Source: Deltaproteobacteria bacterium (lineage in GTDB: Bacteria; Myxococcota; XYA12-FULL-58-9; JAFGEK01). Taken from it: a stretch of 33,870 nt of DNA. Positions within the stretch are counted from its first letter, which is position 1. Each line of letters starts with the position of its first letter. The position numbers were made by a program, and so were the translations under genes. Positions 16,815 through 24,909 of this stretch are shown here, one piece after another. Below the pieces are notes generated by a model. It worked only from the letters and a program-made list of their open reading frames with translations. It was not told where the DNA came from and searched no databases. The stretch lies in contig JAFGEK010000048.1 of assembly GCA_016931625.1 (NCBI GenBank), positions 1 through 33,870 on the forward strand. Reading direction: 5' to 3'.

Positions 16815-17510
16815 TTAAAGCATTTTTGCCCAATTACTAAATATTTTGCGACCAGTTGTTTGCATATTTTCAAGATATTTTTGAGTATCTGAGGATATAG
16901 TTTCAATACTAGTCTTAGCTTCAGGTAATTCATGATGAAACGTTTTTAATAGGTCATTAATTATTGTCTGAGTAACTTCAAGATGAAATTGTAGAGCATA
17001 AATATTAGAGTTAAAACGAAAACCTTGATTCATTGTAACACTTGAACTTCCTATAGATACCGCGCCACTAGGCAAATCAAAGGTATCCCCATGCCAATGA
17101 AAAGCAAAAAAGTTTTGTTTAATAGTACCAAACAAAGGGTCAGTACTCATGTCTGCAGCAATTTGTATTGGGTACCAGCCAATTTCTTTGACCTTATTTT
17201 TATACACCCGAGCGCCCAAAACAGCGGCAATTAATTGACTACCAAGACATACGCCTAAGATAGGTTTGTTTTCATTAAGTGATTGGCTGATTAGTCTGAT
17301 TTCATTATTGAGAAAGGGATATTTAGACGTATCATAAACCCCCATTGGCCCACCTAACACAATCAGACCATTGGCATTAAGAGTATTGGGAATAGATTCA
17401 CCAGCGAATAAACGGACATATTGCCATTGATGTTCTTGCCCTAAAAGTGCTTCAGTAATAATACCTAAATTCTCTTCGGGAGTATGTTGTAGTACTAATA
17501 CTTTAGCCAT
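16815..17510 (-). CDS. Class I glutamine amidotransferase domain protein, GuaA-N-like
   Basis: A 231-residue stand-alone glutaminase of the triad type. The nucleophile elbow is LGVCLGSQLIAAV with Cys near residue 87. The catalytic His-x-Glu is in ALQFHLEVT near residue 175. The substrate-lid motif FHWHGDTFDLP and the early GGPMGVYD loop (about 53-60) match the GuaA-like/YfeJ group, often annotated as GMP synthase amidotransferase-like. Such enzymes supply ammonia to a partner or cleave gamma-glutamyl compounds; the actual substrate is unknown. The gene starts 22 bp after the LeuA-like regulatory domain gene and is probably co-transcribed with it. No strong ribosome binding site is visible before the ATG. 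Confidence 0.82.
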   Translation of the reverse strand: MAKVLVLQHTPEENLGIITEALLGQEHQWQYVRLFAGESIPNTLNANGLIVLGGPMGVYDTSKYPFLNNEIRLISQSLNENKPILGVCLGSQLIAAVLGARVYKNKVKEIGWYPIQIAADMSTDPLFGTIKQNFFAFHWHGDTFDLPSGAVSIGSSSVTMNQGFRFNSNIYALQFHLEVTQTIINDLLKTFHHELPEAKTSIETISSDTQKYLENMQTTGRKIFSNWAKML

Positions 17511-17532
17511 GGATAACTCAAGCAGCTAATAT

Positions 17533-18141
17533 TTATTTTTTCAATTCAGTGCTTCGAATTTGTTCAATAACTTCACTATATGATGTGGCTTCGACCAATG
17601 TTGCTAATTGTGAAGTATAGAGTGTTACTGAATCAGGACGATTATTTTCACGAGCATGTTGCAGTGCCTTATAAACAGAAATGAAAGCGCGTTCGCTGTT
17701 TATGAAAAACTCAGTACATTGAAGAACAACAGCAAGTGAAGAATGAGTTGTTGATTGCGAAGCATGGCTAAACGAATATTCGCGACCTTCAGAATTAGCA
17801 ATAATAAGAGTAACAATAGCAGCCATATCGGAGCGGGTCGCTTGTTTGCCGCTATTTACGTCAGTCTTAATTGAAAAGTCAACAACTCTTAGTGATTTAA
17901 GTGATGGAAATTCATTGGCAAATACATTTACTATACCAACAAACATTGCATCAATGGCACCTACGCCACTACCAGTGATAACAGAACGATTGCCACTGCG
18001 TTCATCATGAATATTACATTGTACAGTAAGAGGTCCACTTTCGAGATTTTCTTCGATACGATATGAATCAACATGAAAGTGTAACTCTGTACCATCAAGT
18101 ACAGTAGCAATTAACTGTGCAATACTCTCCTTATGATCCAC
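17533..18141 (-). CDS. Stand-alone LeuA/CimA-type allosteric (dimer) domain protein
   Basis: A 202-residue protein resembling the C-terminal regulatory domain of 2-isopropylmalate or citramalate synthase (LeuA_dimer family) without the catalytic barrel. Matching features in order: strand LTVQCNIHD; the GSGVGAIDAMFVGI turn, matching family GxGPVDAxxxAI; a FPSLKSLRVVDFSIK strand; an AIVTLIIANSEGREYSFSH strand pair; and a helix after ASQSTTHSSL, matching the family's ASTDIIEAS. In LeuA this domain binds leucine. The start is GTG with GGAG six bases upstream, a strong initiation site, so this is not merely the tail of a broken leuA. A C-terminal extension of about 45 residues is extra. The partner downstream is a glutamine amidotransferase. 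Function in trans as an amino-acid sensor is inference. Confidence 0.68.
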   Translation of the reverse strand: MDHKESIAQLIATVLDGTELHFHVDSYRIEENLESGPLTVQCNIHDERSGNRSVITGSGVGAIDAMFVGIVNVFANEFPSLKSLRVVDFSIKTDVNSGKQATRSDMAAIVTLIIANSEGREYSFSHASQSTTHSSLAVVLQCTEFFINSERAFISVYKALQHARENNRPDSVTLYTSQLATLVEATSYSEVIEQIRSTELKK

Positions 18142-18235
18142 GAATTTCTCCAGATGCTAATTAGTGTACCAGAATTCGCTGGCAGTATTTATACCTTTAG
18201 CAAAACTTTTTTTTTTATAATCTATCAAGGTAATA

Positions 18236-19903
18236 TTACTGGCTTATTTGTTGAATAATGCTCGGCAGATAAATATCTGGTACTTTAAATCCTAATAGTA
18301 CAGAAATAGTTGCTGCGACATTACCTAAACCTGGATGTTTAACATCGGTCATCGTGAAACGTTTTCGATCTTGTTCTGATAAAACAACATGAAAGGGCAC
18401 GGGATTAAGCGAATGACTAGTTTTAGGTATGATAAGACCATTTTCATCTCGTAATAGTTGACCAGTTTTTTTATGACGTTCACCCATATCATCAGCATTG
18501 CCATGATCAGCGGTTACTATCAGAGCTCCGCCACGTGCAAGCACAGGGTCAATTAACATAGCAAGTGCTTGGTCGACAGCTTCGACACCTTTTACCGTTG
18601 CAGCGAAATTGCCGGTATGCCCAACCATATCGCCATTAGCCCAATTAAGACGTAAAAATTTATAATCGCGAGCCTCGAGTTCACGCAATAATGTTTGAGA
18701 TATCTCAAATGCTTTCATTTCAGGCTTCTCATCAAATGGTGGTGCATTTGACGGTACCTCAATGTATTTTTCTAATTTTTCACTGAAATATCCTGAACGA
18801 TTGCCATTGAAAAAATAGGTAACATGACCATATTTTTGCGTTTCGCTTGTCGCAAGTTGGACAACACCAGCATCAACAAGTAACTCACCGATGGTACAGG
18901 TAATTTCTGGTGGTGCTACAAGAAATTTATTCGGGCTGTTGGTATCACCATCATAGAGGGTCATACCGGTAAAAAAAACATCAGGCTTTGGACCACGATT
19001 AAATTTATTAAACTGCTCGTTTTCAAAGGCGCTCACTAACTCAAGCATGCGATCGCCACGGAAATTATAAGCTACTACACCATCACCATTTTTTATTGGG
19101 CCAATAGGTTCGTTACCATTAACAACCACAAATGGCGGAAGATCTTGATCGAGAATACCTGGTTTTTCTTTGCGATAAGCTTCAATTGCAGCCCGGGCAC
19201 TTACGAATTTGGGGCCATTTGCTAATACGTGTGTCTGCCAACCACGTTCAACAATAGTCCAATCAGCTTGATAGCGGTCCATGGTGGTCACCATACGCCC
19301 GCCGCCAGAAGCAATTTTATACTCGCGATTTGCCTTTTTATTTATTTCGATAAGCACTGCTTCAAGCTGGTCGACGTATTCAAGGGCGCTGGTTTTCGGA
19401 ACATCACGACCGTCTAGCAATGCATGTACGTAAAGACGATTTATTTCAAGGTTATCAGCTTTACGAATCATGTGTATAAGATGACTTATATTACTGTGCA
19501 CATTACCGTCTGAAAGCAGTCCGATAAAATGTAAGGCGGTGTTATGTTGCTTTATGTGAGTGATTAGATTTTGCCACACTTCGCCGGCAAATATTTTGCC
19601 GCTTTCAATAGCTGACTGAACTAATTTAGCGCCTTGGTCAAAGATACGACCAGCACCGAGAGCATTATGGCCAACTTCACTGTTGCCCATATCTTCATCA
19701 CTAGGCATACCAACAGCTAATCCATGAGCTGCTAATTGAGTGGTCAGGCTATTTTGCGCAATACGATCAAGTGTTGGTGTGTGTGCTTTAGCGACAGCAT
19801 CACCTTCGTCGCCTTTACCGATACCTACCCCATCCATAATGGCTACTACTACAGGGCCTTTAACCCCAGTTTCAGGAATACGTACAAGTTTTTGACAATC
19901 CAT
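18236..19903 (-). CDS. gpmI: 2,3-bisphosphoglycerate-independent phosphoglycerate mutase
   Basis: Interconverts 3- and 2-phosphoglycerate in glycolysis using two manganese ions and a phosphoserine intermediate. The first metal site is VAIMDGVGIGKGDEGDAV near the N terminus. The active serine lies in DMGNSEVGHNALGAGR (about residues 60-75). ALLDGRDVP, EYKIASGGGRM and the late IVTADHGNADDMGE motif follow, then the final TSHSLNPVPFHV. Length (about 555) fits the longer bacterial/plant-like type. I prefer the ATG at 19903; a TTG 13 codons upstream would add a tail without clear family match. Its neighbours suggest no operon: about 95 bp separate it from the LeuA-like gene and 83 bp from the membrane protein upstream. 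Confidence 0.95.
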   Translation of the reverse strand: MDCQKLVRIPETGVKGPVVVAIMDGVGIGKGDEGDAVAKAHTPTLDRIAQNSLTTQLAAHGLAVGMPSDEDMGNSEVGHNALGAGRIFDQGAKLVQSAIESGKIFAGEVWQNLITHIKQHNTALHFIGLLSDGNVHSNISHLIHMIRKADNLEINRLYVHALLDGRDVPKTSALEYVDQLEAVLIEINKKANREYKIASGGGRMVTTMDRYQADWTIVERGWQTHVLANGPKFVSARAAIEAYRKEKPGILDQDLPPFVVVNGNEPIGPIKNGDGVVAYNFRGDRMLELVSAFENEQFNKFNRGPKPDVFFTGMTLYDGDTNSPNKFLVAPPEITCTIGELLVDAGVVQLATSETQKYGHVTYFFNGNRSGYFSEKLEKYIEVPSNAPPFDEKPEMKAFEISQTLLRELEARDYKFLRLNWANGDMVGHTGNFAATVKGVEAVDQALAMLIDPVLARGGALIVTADHGNADDMGERHKKTGQLLRDENGLIIPKTSHSLNPVPFHVVLSEQDRKRFTMTDVKHPGLGNVAATISVLLGFKVPDIYLPSIIQQISQ

Positions 19904-19986
19904 AGTGATACCCGCATTGCACGAAACATGCTGTTTGAGCAAGTCATTATAAGATCGTCATAGTAATAATATAAATTGTTATAAAG

Positions 19987-20337
19987 TTAACAATTATGTT
20001 TAGCTATTTTGTTAGGTATAAATGTCGAAATTACTAATACTACTAATAAAATTGCTACAAAAAATGCTTGATGCACTGGCAAGACAGCAATAACAAAAAT
20101 TATCCATGTAAGTGTTAATAGGTTTGCAATAGCACATAGATGATTCATTATGGATAAATTGCTATCACCCCATAAACGCGCGGCATTTAGTAGACCAAGA
20201 ATAATTAATACTAAACCTGAACCAGAAAACCATGCTGCTTGTTCGGTGATCCCAGGAGCATATTTTGGAGTAAAGGCAATATGACCAATACCCATTATGG
20301 TTAAGAAACCAGTTGCAACTATAGTAATTTTGCGCAT
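19987..20337 (-). CDS. Small four-helix membrane protein next to a GbsR-like regulator
   Basis: A 116-residue protein with four hydrophobic segments (about residues 4-22, 36-53, 65-86 and 88-106). No family recognised, though the overall pattern resembles small DoxX-like or DUF-type integral membrane proteins. The start lies one base after the stop of the regulator gene, so translation is coupled and the pair forms an operon. The regulator's membrane-associated partner could be the target of stress or solute control, which is inference. Confidence 0.7.
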   Translation of the reverse strand: MRKITIVATGFLTIMGIGHIAFTPKYAPGITEQAAWFSGSGLVLIILGLLNAARLWGDSNLSIMNHLCAIANLLTLTWIIFVIAVLPVHQAFFVAILLVVLVISTFIPNKIAKHNC

Positions 20338-20338
20338 T

Positions 20339-20917
20339 TTATTTTTCCTTTTTTTGCAATTTTTGTTTGGTTTTAGCTGACGGGTTTGTCAGTAGTTTAA
20401 CAAGTTGACGTCCTAATTTCATTGCTTTTTGTAATTTGGCCTTAGGCATACTGCTGATTTGCTCATAGAAATCGACCGCAGTATCGAAAAAGCTTAAAAG
20501 TTCGCGTATGCGTGTGACTGCTAAAGTTTCATGTTCACCTTTAAAATTGATTTCGGCAAGGCATTCGCGTAGCAAGAGAATAATGGGATCAATTTCTCGT
20601 TTTTTTCTTTCAGCAACAACGGTTTGTAACATTTCCCAAGCATCGCAAATAGTAACAAAGTGGTCACGGCGATCACCTGGAAGATGAACTACTCGTACTA
20701 AACCCCATGTTTGTAATTCACGTAATGCAGTACTTACATTTGAACGCGCCAAACTCAGAGTAGTAACAATTTCGTCAGCATGTAAAGGGCGCTCAGATAC
20801 ATACAGCAGGGATTGTATTTGGGCGACGCTACGACTTATTCCCCAGCGGCTACCCATTTCACCCCAATGTAATATAAATTTTTCAGCCGCCGGTGTTAAA
20901 ATTAATTTGTCACTCAT
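20339..20917 (-). CDS. GbsR/MarR-family transcriptional regulator
   Basis: A 192-residue winged-helix regulator. The first 85 residues fit the GbsR family closely: an AAEKFILHWGEMGSRWG start, the SVAQIQSLLYVS segment, LHADEIVTTLSLARSNVST as the helix-turn-helix, then LRELQTWGLVRVVHLPGDRR as recognition helix and wing. The C-terminal half is helical, likely for dimerisation and ligand response. GbsR proteins sense choline in Bacillus osmoprotection; other members have different ligands, so the name is not transferred. AAGGA precedes the ATG, and a palindrome lies just upstream, suggesting autoregulation. The small membrane protein gene follows directly. Confidence 0.85.
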   Translation of the reverse strand: MSDKLILTPAAEKFILHWGEMGSRWGISRSVAQIQSLLYVSERPLHADEIVTTLSLARSNVSTALRELQTWGLVRVVHLPGDRRDHFVTICDAWEMLQTVVAERKKREIDPIILLLRECLAEINFKGEHETLAVTRIRELLSFFDTAVDFYEQISSMPKAKLQKAMKLGRQLVKLLTNPSAKTKQKLQKKEK

Positions 20918-20932
20918 GACTGTTCCTTATGA

Positions 20933-20954
20933 TATTTCAGAATATACAGAAATA
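20933..20954. promoter_or_regulatory. Candidate operator for the GbsR-like regulator
   Basis: TATTTC and GAAATA form perfect 6-bp arms around a 10-bp spacer, 22 bp in all, at 16-37 bp upstream of the regulator start. The size suits a dimeric winged-helix protein. Autoregulation is inferred from position. Confidence 0.4.
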
Positions 20955-21009
20955 AAAAAAATAGCAATCAAATTTGCACTGTTTAAAAATACTAGAGAAA
21001 AGGTACACC

Positions 21010-21040
21010 GAAGTGGCAATTCATGAATTACCACTACTTC
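21010..21040 (-). terminator. Hairpin after the folC transcript
   Basis: On the minus strand GAAG-TAG-TGG-T-AATTC pairs with GAATT-G-CCA-CTTC around a two-base loop, giving a long, slightly bulged stem. A C/T-rich tract (CCTTTTCTCT) follows about eight bases later. This is a plausible terminator for folC and the small ORF after it. Confidence 0.45.
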
Positions 21041-21051
21041 AGGAACACCCC

Positions 21052-21168
21052 CTAATTATATTCTATTTTAAGGCGCGCAATCGCATGGTTAAGACTTGCT
21101 GCAAGAGATATCAACATTTCGACTGTTTTGATTGTTTCAAGCGAGCTGGCAGTTGATTGAATAGTCAT
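21052..21168 (-). CDS. Possible 38-residue small protein downstream of folC
   Basis: An ATG frame starts nine bases after the folC stop and ends 11 bases before the putative terminator hairpin. The predicted peptide begins MTIQSTASSLETIKTVEML, continues as ISLAASLNHAIARLKIEYN and looks like one long amphipathic helix. Codon use is like the neighbours. The ribosome binding site is poor (GGATAG at about 14 bases, formed by the end of folC), so translation might rely on coupling. It may equally be chance. No homologue recognised. Confidence 0.3.
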   Translation of the reverse strand: MTIQSTASSLETIKTVEMLISLAASLNHAIARLKIEYN

Positions 21169-21177
21169 ATCAGCAAT

Positions 21178-22461
21178 CTATCCATTAATTAGTGGGTCAC
21201 GTTTTTGATTTTGTAAAAGTGCGAGAGTTTCTGCTACTAAAAAAAGTGAACCACATATTAAGACAATGCCATTATTCTTTATAGCATGTGCTTTAGCTTG
21301 AGATATAGCCTCATTTACATTTGAATAAACAAAGGCCTTTGGTGCAAGTTTTTTAAGTTCTGTATAAGTACGTGAGCGAGAATTATTTATTGTGGTTAAA
21401 TGAAGCGTTGTACTACGCGTCAATATTGGCAACAGCATTTGTTCATAAGGACGATCTGTAAGTATAGTAGCTACAGTGTGCACAGGTTTATTACCTATAC
21501 GAGAGTCTTCTGCTATTGCAGACAATAATGCTTTAATACCAGCGGGATTATGAGCACCGTCTATTAAAATATCGGGTTTACCGTCTATCCATTGATAACG
21601 TCCTGGCCACTGAAAGTCGGATACCGCGCGATAAATTGCCGCATCAGGACATGCGACCCCAAGTTTGACTAGTTCACGAATAGCCGTACAAGCAGTTGCG
21701 AGATTTTCACGTTGATATGCGGCGATAGGGGTATGCTTAAATTCAAGCATGCCTGCTGCATGATTTATGCTAATTTTATCGGTATTTTTTTGAGCTTGAG
21801 TTGCCATGACTAAGTGAGCATTTTGTGTAGCTGCGGTTTTCTTTAGTACCGCAAGAACTTCAGGTTTTTGTTGACTAGTCACGACTACTGTGTGCCGTCC
21901 AATTATCCCTGCTTTTTCATTAGCAATTGCGGTAAGATTGTTACCTAAATATTGCATGTGATCTAAGGAGATAGGAGTAATAACCGCAAGCAGTTTATCA
22001 ACTACATTTACCGCATCAAATCTGCCACCCAAGCCAATTTCCATTACCGTGATATCTACATTCGCTTCAGCAAAAGCTAGTAGCGCCATAACCGTAATGA
22101 TTTCAAAAAAAGTAGCAGGTCGCGGGCAGGCACTCTCAGCTCGCCGGATATTCATATAAAGACGCACTACATCATCATGATTTATTTCAACTGAATTAAT
22201 GCGTATTCGCTCAGTAAATCTCAATAAATGTGGTGAAGTGTAATGCCCGACGCAGTGACCCGCAGATTGCAGTGCTGAGGCAATAAAATTGCTAGTCGAG
22301 CCTTTACCATTTGTTCCGGCTATTACAACGTGCCGCATTTGTCGTTCGGGATTGCCAAGAGCGTGCAATAGTGCCTGCGTGGTTTCTAAACCAAGTTTTA
22401 TTCCTTGGTTAGTGCGTGTAAAAAGCAGTTGTAACACTGTGGCATAGTCTAATTTTTGCAT
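21178..22461 (-). CDS. folC: Bifunctional folylpolyglutamate / dihydrofolate synthase
   Basis: Adds L-glutamate to dihydropteroate and extends the polyglutamate tail of folates, using ATP in the cytoplasm. The Mur-ligase-type P-loop is VIAGTNGKGSTSNFIAS (about residues 45-61). The FolC signature HYTSPHLLRFTERIRIN follows (about 77-93). EIGLGGRFDAVNVVD (about 140-154) is the second metal/ATP motif, followed by ITPISLDHMQYLG; the C-terminal domain starts at WPGRYQWIDGKPDILIDGAHNP. Length (427) is typical. It lies 54 bp after the LacI-like gene on the same strand. No accD is nearby, unlike in many proteobacteria. Confidence 0.95.
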   Translation of the reverse strand: MQKLDYATVLQLLFTRTNQGIKLGLETTQALLHALGNPERQMRHVVIAGTNGKGSTSNFIASALQSAGHCVGHYTSPHLLRFTERIRINSVEINHDDVVRLYMNIRRAESACPRPATFFEIITVMALLAFAEANVDITVMEIGLGGRFDAVNVVDKLLAVITPISLDHMQYLGNNLTAIANEKAGIIGRHTVVVTSQQKPEVLAVLKKTAATQNAHLVMATQAQKNTDKISINHAAGMLEFKHTPIAAYQRENLATACTAIRELVKLGVACPDAAIYRAVSDFQWPGRYQWIDGKPDILIDGAHNPAGIKALLSAIAEDSRIGNKPVHTVATILTDRPYEQMLLPILTRSTTLHLTTINNSRSRTYTELKKLAPKAFVYSNVNEAISQAKAHAIKNNGIVLICGSLFLVAETLALLQNQKRDPLING

Positions 22462-22515
22462 AATCTAAAAGTGGCTGATAAGAACGATAGGCGCTAGAGG
22501 TATATGAGATAATAT

Positions 22516-23346
22516 TTAAGCGGATGCTCGCATTATTAACTCAGGTTTAAAAGAAGCTTTTTTGGGTTTGTCTATTAATTCGAGACGATTAACAGTTGCC
22601 ATATCGTATGCTGAAGTTGCCATTTCTTCTAAAGGTTGTCTAATTGTAGTCAAAGGTGGATTTGAAGTTTTAGCTAACTCCATATCATCATAACCAATAA
22701 TAGAAATGTCTTCTGGAATGTTTACTCCTTGTTTAAAAGCAGTATTAAGTAGCCCCTTGGCACATTCATCACCAGCTGCGCAGAAAATAGCATCAATTTT
22801 AAGGTGCGATTCAATTATTTGCGCCATTACCTTTGTACCATCATTAAATGAATAATCTCTTACTTCAAAAATTTGATTTTGTGGTAGTGCTAACCCAGTT
22901 TTTTCTAGGGCCATTTTAAAGCCATTCACTCGTTGTATCGCGTTGTATCCACCTTCAATTTGCATGCGTCCAGAAACGATAGCAATTTTTTTCCTTTGTT
23001 TTTTTACTAAATACTCGCCTGCAAGATATCCCCCCATAAAATTATCGCTAGCAACAGTTGAAGCACCGGACATCTCTTCGTCAATTAAAATAATGGGGAT
23101 ACCAGCAGTTTTATATTTAGCCACAATTGAGGCCTCAGGGCGAATTGATACACCAATAAGGGCCGAAGGTGGTGATTTATCTAAAATATCCTCAAGTCGT
23201 TTATTTTCTCTGATTGGTAAACCCACAGTAGAATACTGGGTAAGTGATTCACCAATTTTTAAATGACTTGAAATTAGTGAAAGCATTTTCGAGGCAAAAG
23301 TAAAAGCGAAACTCGCAGCCATGATTGCTATTTGATTTTTTATCAT
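22516..23346 (-). CDS. LacI/GalR-type ligand-binding domain protein without helix-turn-helix
   Basis: A 276-residue protein matching the effector domain of LacI/GalR regulators. Visible are the first-strand region IAIMAASFAF, then PSALIGVSIR, AGIPIILIDEE, ASDNFMGGYLAGEYLV, KKIAIVSGRM, FCAAGDECAKGLLN, ISIIGYDDMELA and the final PPLTTIRQPLEEM. The usual 55-residue N-terminal DNA-binding headpiece is absent. AGAGGA is seven bases before the ATG and an in-frame stop lies five codons upstream, so the start is firm and no frameshifted headpiece is apparent. The N terminus (MIKNQ, then hydrophobic residues) could be read as a weak signal peptide, which would make it a periplasmic sugar-binding protein. 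It lies next to the cyclic-nucleotide genes. Ligand unknown. Confidence 0.8.
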   Translation of the reverse strand: MIKNQIAIMAASFAFTFASKMLSLISSHLKIGESLTQYSTVGLPIRENKRLEDILDKSPPSALIGVSIRPEASIVAKYKTAGIPIILIDEEMSGASTVASDNFMGGYLAGEYLVKKQRKKIAIVSGRMQIEGGYNAIQRVNGFKMALEKTGLALPQNQIFEVRDYSFNDGTKVMAQIIESHLKIDAIFCAAGDECAKGLLNTAFKQGVNIPEDISIIGYDDMELAKTSNPPLTTIRQPLEEMATSAYDMATVNRLELIDKPKKASFKPELIMRASA

Positions 23347-23467
23347 AGCAATTCCTCTTTTTTAAAACAGTATAGCGCAAAATAACAGACGATTTTGTTT
23401 TTTTTAAAAAAAAATTTACTAAACCAGTTATATAAAACAGAATAAATTATGTAGTTTTTATAACTAG

Positions 23468-24238
23468 TTAGATGTTTATCTCATCAAGCAAATGAAGAAT
23501 TTTTATGCGTGCATCGTTTAGTTCGGCTAACTGCGCTTTTAAACTATCGTCCAGACCTGGTTTCATATGAGTGATAAAGATAGGCGTATTGTTTTGCGGT
23601 TTAAATTTAGTAAGTTCATTGGCAAGCATTTTGGGAGTAAGGTGGCCGGAAAGACCAGCTAATTTTTCCATTTCATTGGTAAAGCTAACTTCGCAGATCA
23701 CAGCACGCAATTTTGGGTGTGAACTAGCAACTTGCCAAAATTCATCAGTAGGTCCGGTATCTCCAGTATAAGCGATGGCACCAGATTTGGTGTTTACTAT
23801 TATTCCATGACACTCAATACTGTGATGTACAGGTATCGCGAGTAGTTCAAATCCACCATCTAGAGTAAAAATTTCTCGAGGAGTAATAATACGTATTCGT
23901 AGTATCGGATTTTCGCAAGTAGGAATTTTACTAAAATCAGGCCAGAGTAATCCATTGAAAAGATGCTGACTAAGTGCTGCTTCTGTACCAGCAGTAGCGA
24001 TCATTGTAACTGGTTTATTACGATTAGCGATTACGTTATCTAATAATAGTGGAAGACCTTTTACGTGATCAATGTGACTGTGACTTAAATAAATATAATC
24101 GATATTACTTTGCTCAATTAGTGATAAACTACGAGTTACAGAACCTGCATCTAAAAGCAATTTTTCATCAATTGCAAAGCAAGAAGTCCGATGACTCGGC
24201 GATTCACCACCATGGCACCCGAGTACCCGTAAGCGCAT
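23468..24238 (-). CDS. Metallo-beta-lactamase fold hydrolase, probable class II 3',5'-cyclic nucleotide phosphodiesterase
   Basis: Predicted to hydrolyse cyclic AMP or a related nucleotide with two zinc ions. The start is MRLRVLGCHGGESPSHRTSC; the metal motif HxHxDH appears as LSHSHIDHVKGLPLLLDN (about residues 51-68). Further ligands are His in VHHSIECHGI, Asp in YTGDTGPTDEFW and His in FITHMKPG near the C terminus. The arrangement and GLPLLLDN after the metal site resemble class II phosphodiesterases (CpdP/yeast PDE1 type). The general alternative is another MBL-fold hydrolase such as an arylsulfatase or RNase Z relative. The gene begins four bases after the CRP-like gene, with its ribosome binding site in that gene's last codons, which strengthens the cAMP assignment. 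Confidence 0.75.
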   Translation of the reverse strand: MRLRVLGCHGGESPSHRTSCFAIDEKLLLDAGSVTRSLSLIEQSNIDYIYLSHSHIDHVKGLPLLLDNVIANRNKPVTMIATAGTEAALSQHLFNGLLWPDFSKIPTCENPILRIRIITPREIFTLDGGFELLAIPVHHSIECHGIIVNTKSGAIAYTGDTGPTDEFWQVASSHPKLRAVICEVSFTNEMEKLAGLSGHLTPKMLANELTKFKPQNNTPIFITHMKPGLDDSLKAQLAELNDARIKILHLLDEINI

Positions 24239-24242
24239 TGTT

Positions 24243-24893
24243 TTAAATATCTCCGAATTTTTCTTTCATGCCTAAGAAATCTAAAAATTCTCGCAGTTTT
24301 TTAACATTATGGATGATAAGACCATTATCAACGATCTGCACCAGCTTAGCGCGAATTAATTTATTAAGTACCTCATTTACTTGATCAAGTTCGAGGCCTG
24401 CTTTACCAGCAAGATCTCTAACAGCAAGGTCAAGATTCACTGAACCATCTTCGCCATCAGGTAAATGCTTTTTCGCTGTATTTATTAAGAAATGGACAAG
24501 TCGTGAATTTGGATCCTTCAATAATAAATTTTCAATTTGGTCGTCAGCTTCTTGCAATCTTTGTGCAAGAGTTTTGATGAGACGCACAGCAATTTCAGCA
24601 TTGCCACGAACCATTGCTTCGAATGTTTTAGGATCGATAACCAATAGTTTGGCATTTTCTTCAACGGTTGCTGTAGCTGAACGTGGTTTGTTATTAAGGA
24701 TAGACATTTCTCCGAAAAAAGCACCTGGCCCAAGAACTACTAAAGTTTTTTCTATACCACGTACAGTCTTAGAAATGCGCACCTTACCGGATTGAATGAC
24801 GAACATTTCTTTGCCGGGGTCACCGTCACGACATAAAACATGACCCGCGGGGAACTCACGACCGAAACGCTCGTAGAGCTTGTCGTCAGCCAT
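24243..24893 (-). CDS. CRP/FNR-type cyclic nucleotide-responsive transcription regulator
   Basis: A 216-residue regulator. Residues 1-115 form the cyclic nucleotide-binding domain, with a near-canonical phosphate cassette FFGEMSILNNKPRSATATV: Gly-Glu contacts the ribose and Arg-Ser the phosphate in known CRPs. A long helix follows (IRLIKTLAQRLQEADDQIEN), then the winged helix (VRDLAGKAGLELDQVNEVLNKLIRAKLVQ). The recognition helix is less CRP-like, so the DNA site may differ from the E. coli box. AGGA eight bases before the ATG supports the start. The phosphodiesterase gene is four bases downstream and a CHASE2 cyclase gene lies 183 bp upstream. No Fe-S cysteines are seen, so it is not an FNR. 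Confidence 0.88.
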   Translation of the reverse strand: MADDKLYERFGREFPAGHVLCRDGDPGKEMFVIQSGKVRISKTVRGIEKTLVVLGPGAFFGEMSILNNKPRSATATVEENAKLLVIDPKTFEAMVRGNAEIAVRLIKTLAQRLQEADDQIENLLLKDPNSRLVHFLINTAKKHLPDGEDGSVNLDLAVRDLAGKAGLELDQVNEVLNKLIRAKLVQIVDNGLIIHNVKKLREFLDFLGMKEKFGDI

Positions 24894-24909
24894 ATACTTT
24901 TCCTAGCAA

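Noticed and set aside
20974-21156. Plus-strand frame of 60 codons opposite the folC terminator region
   Set aside because: No ribosome binding site, crosses the hairpin and has no recognisable features; the minus-strand small ORF in the same place is more plausible.
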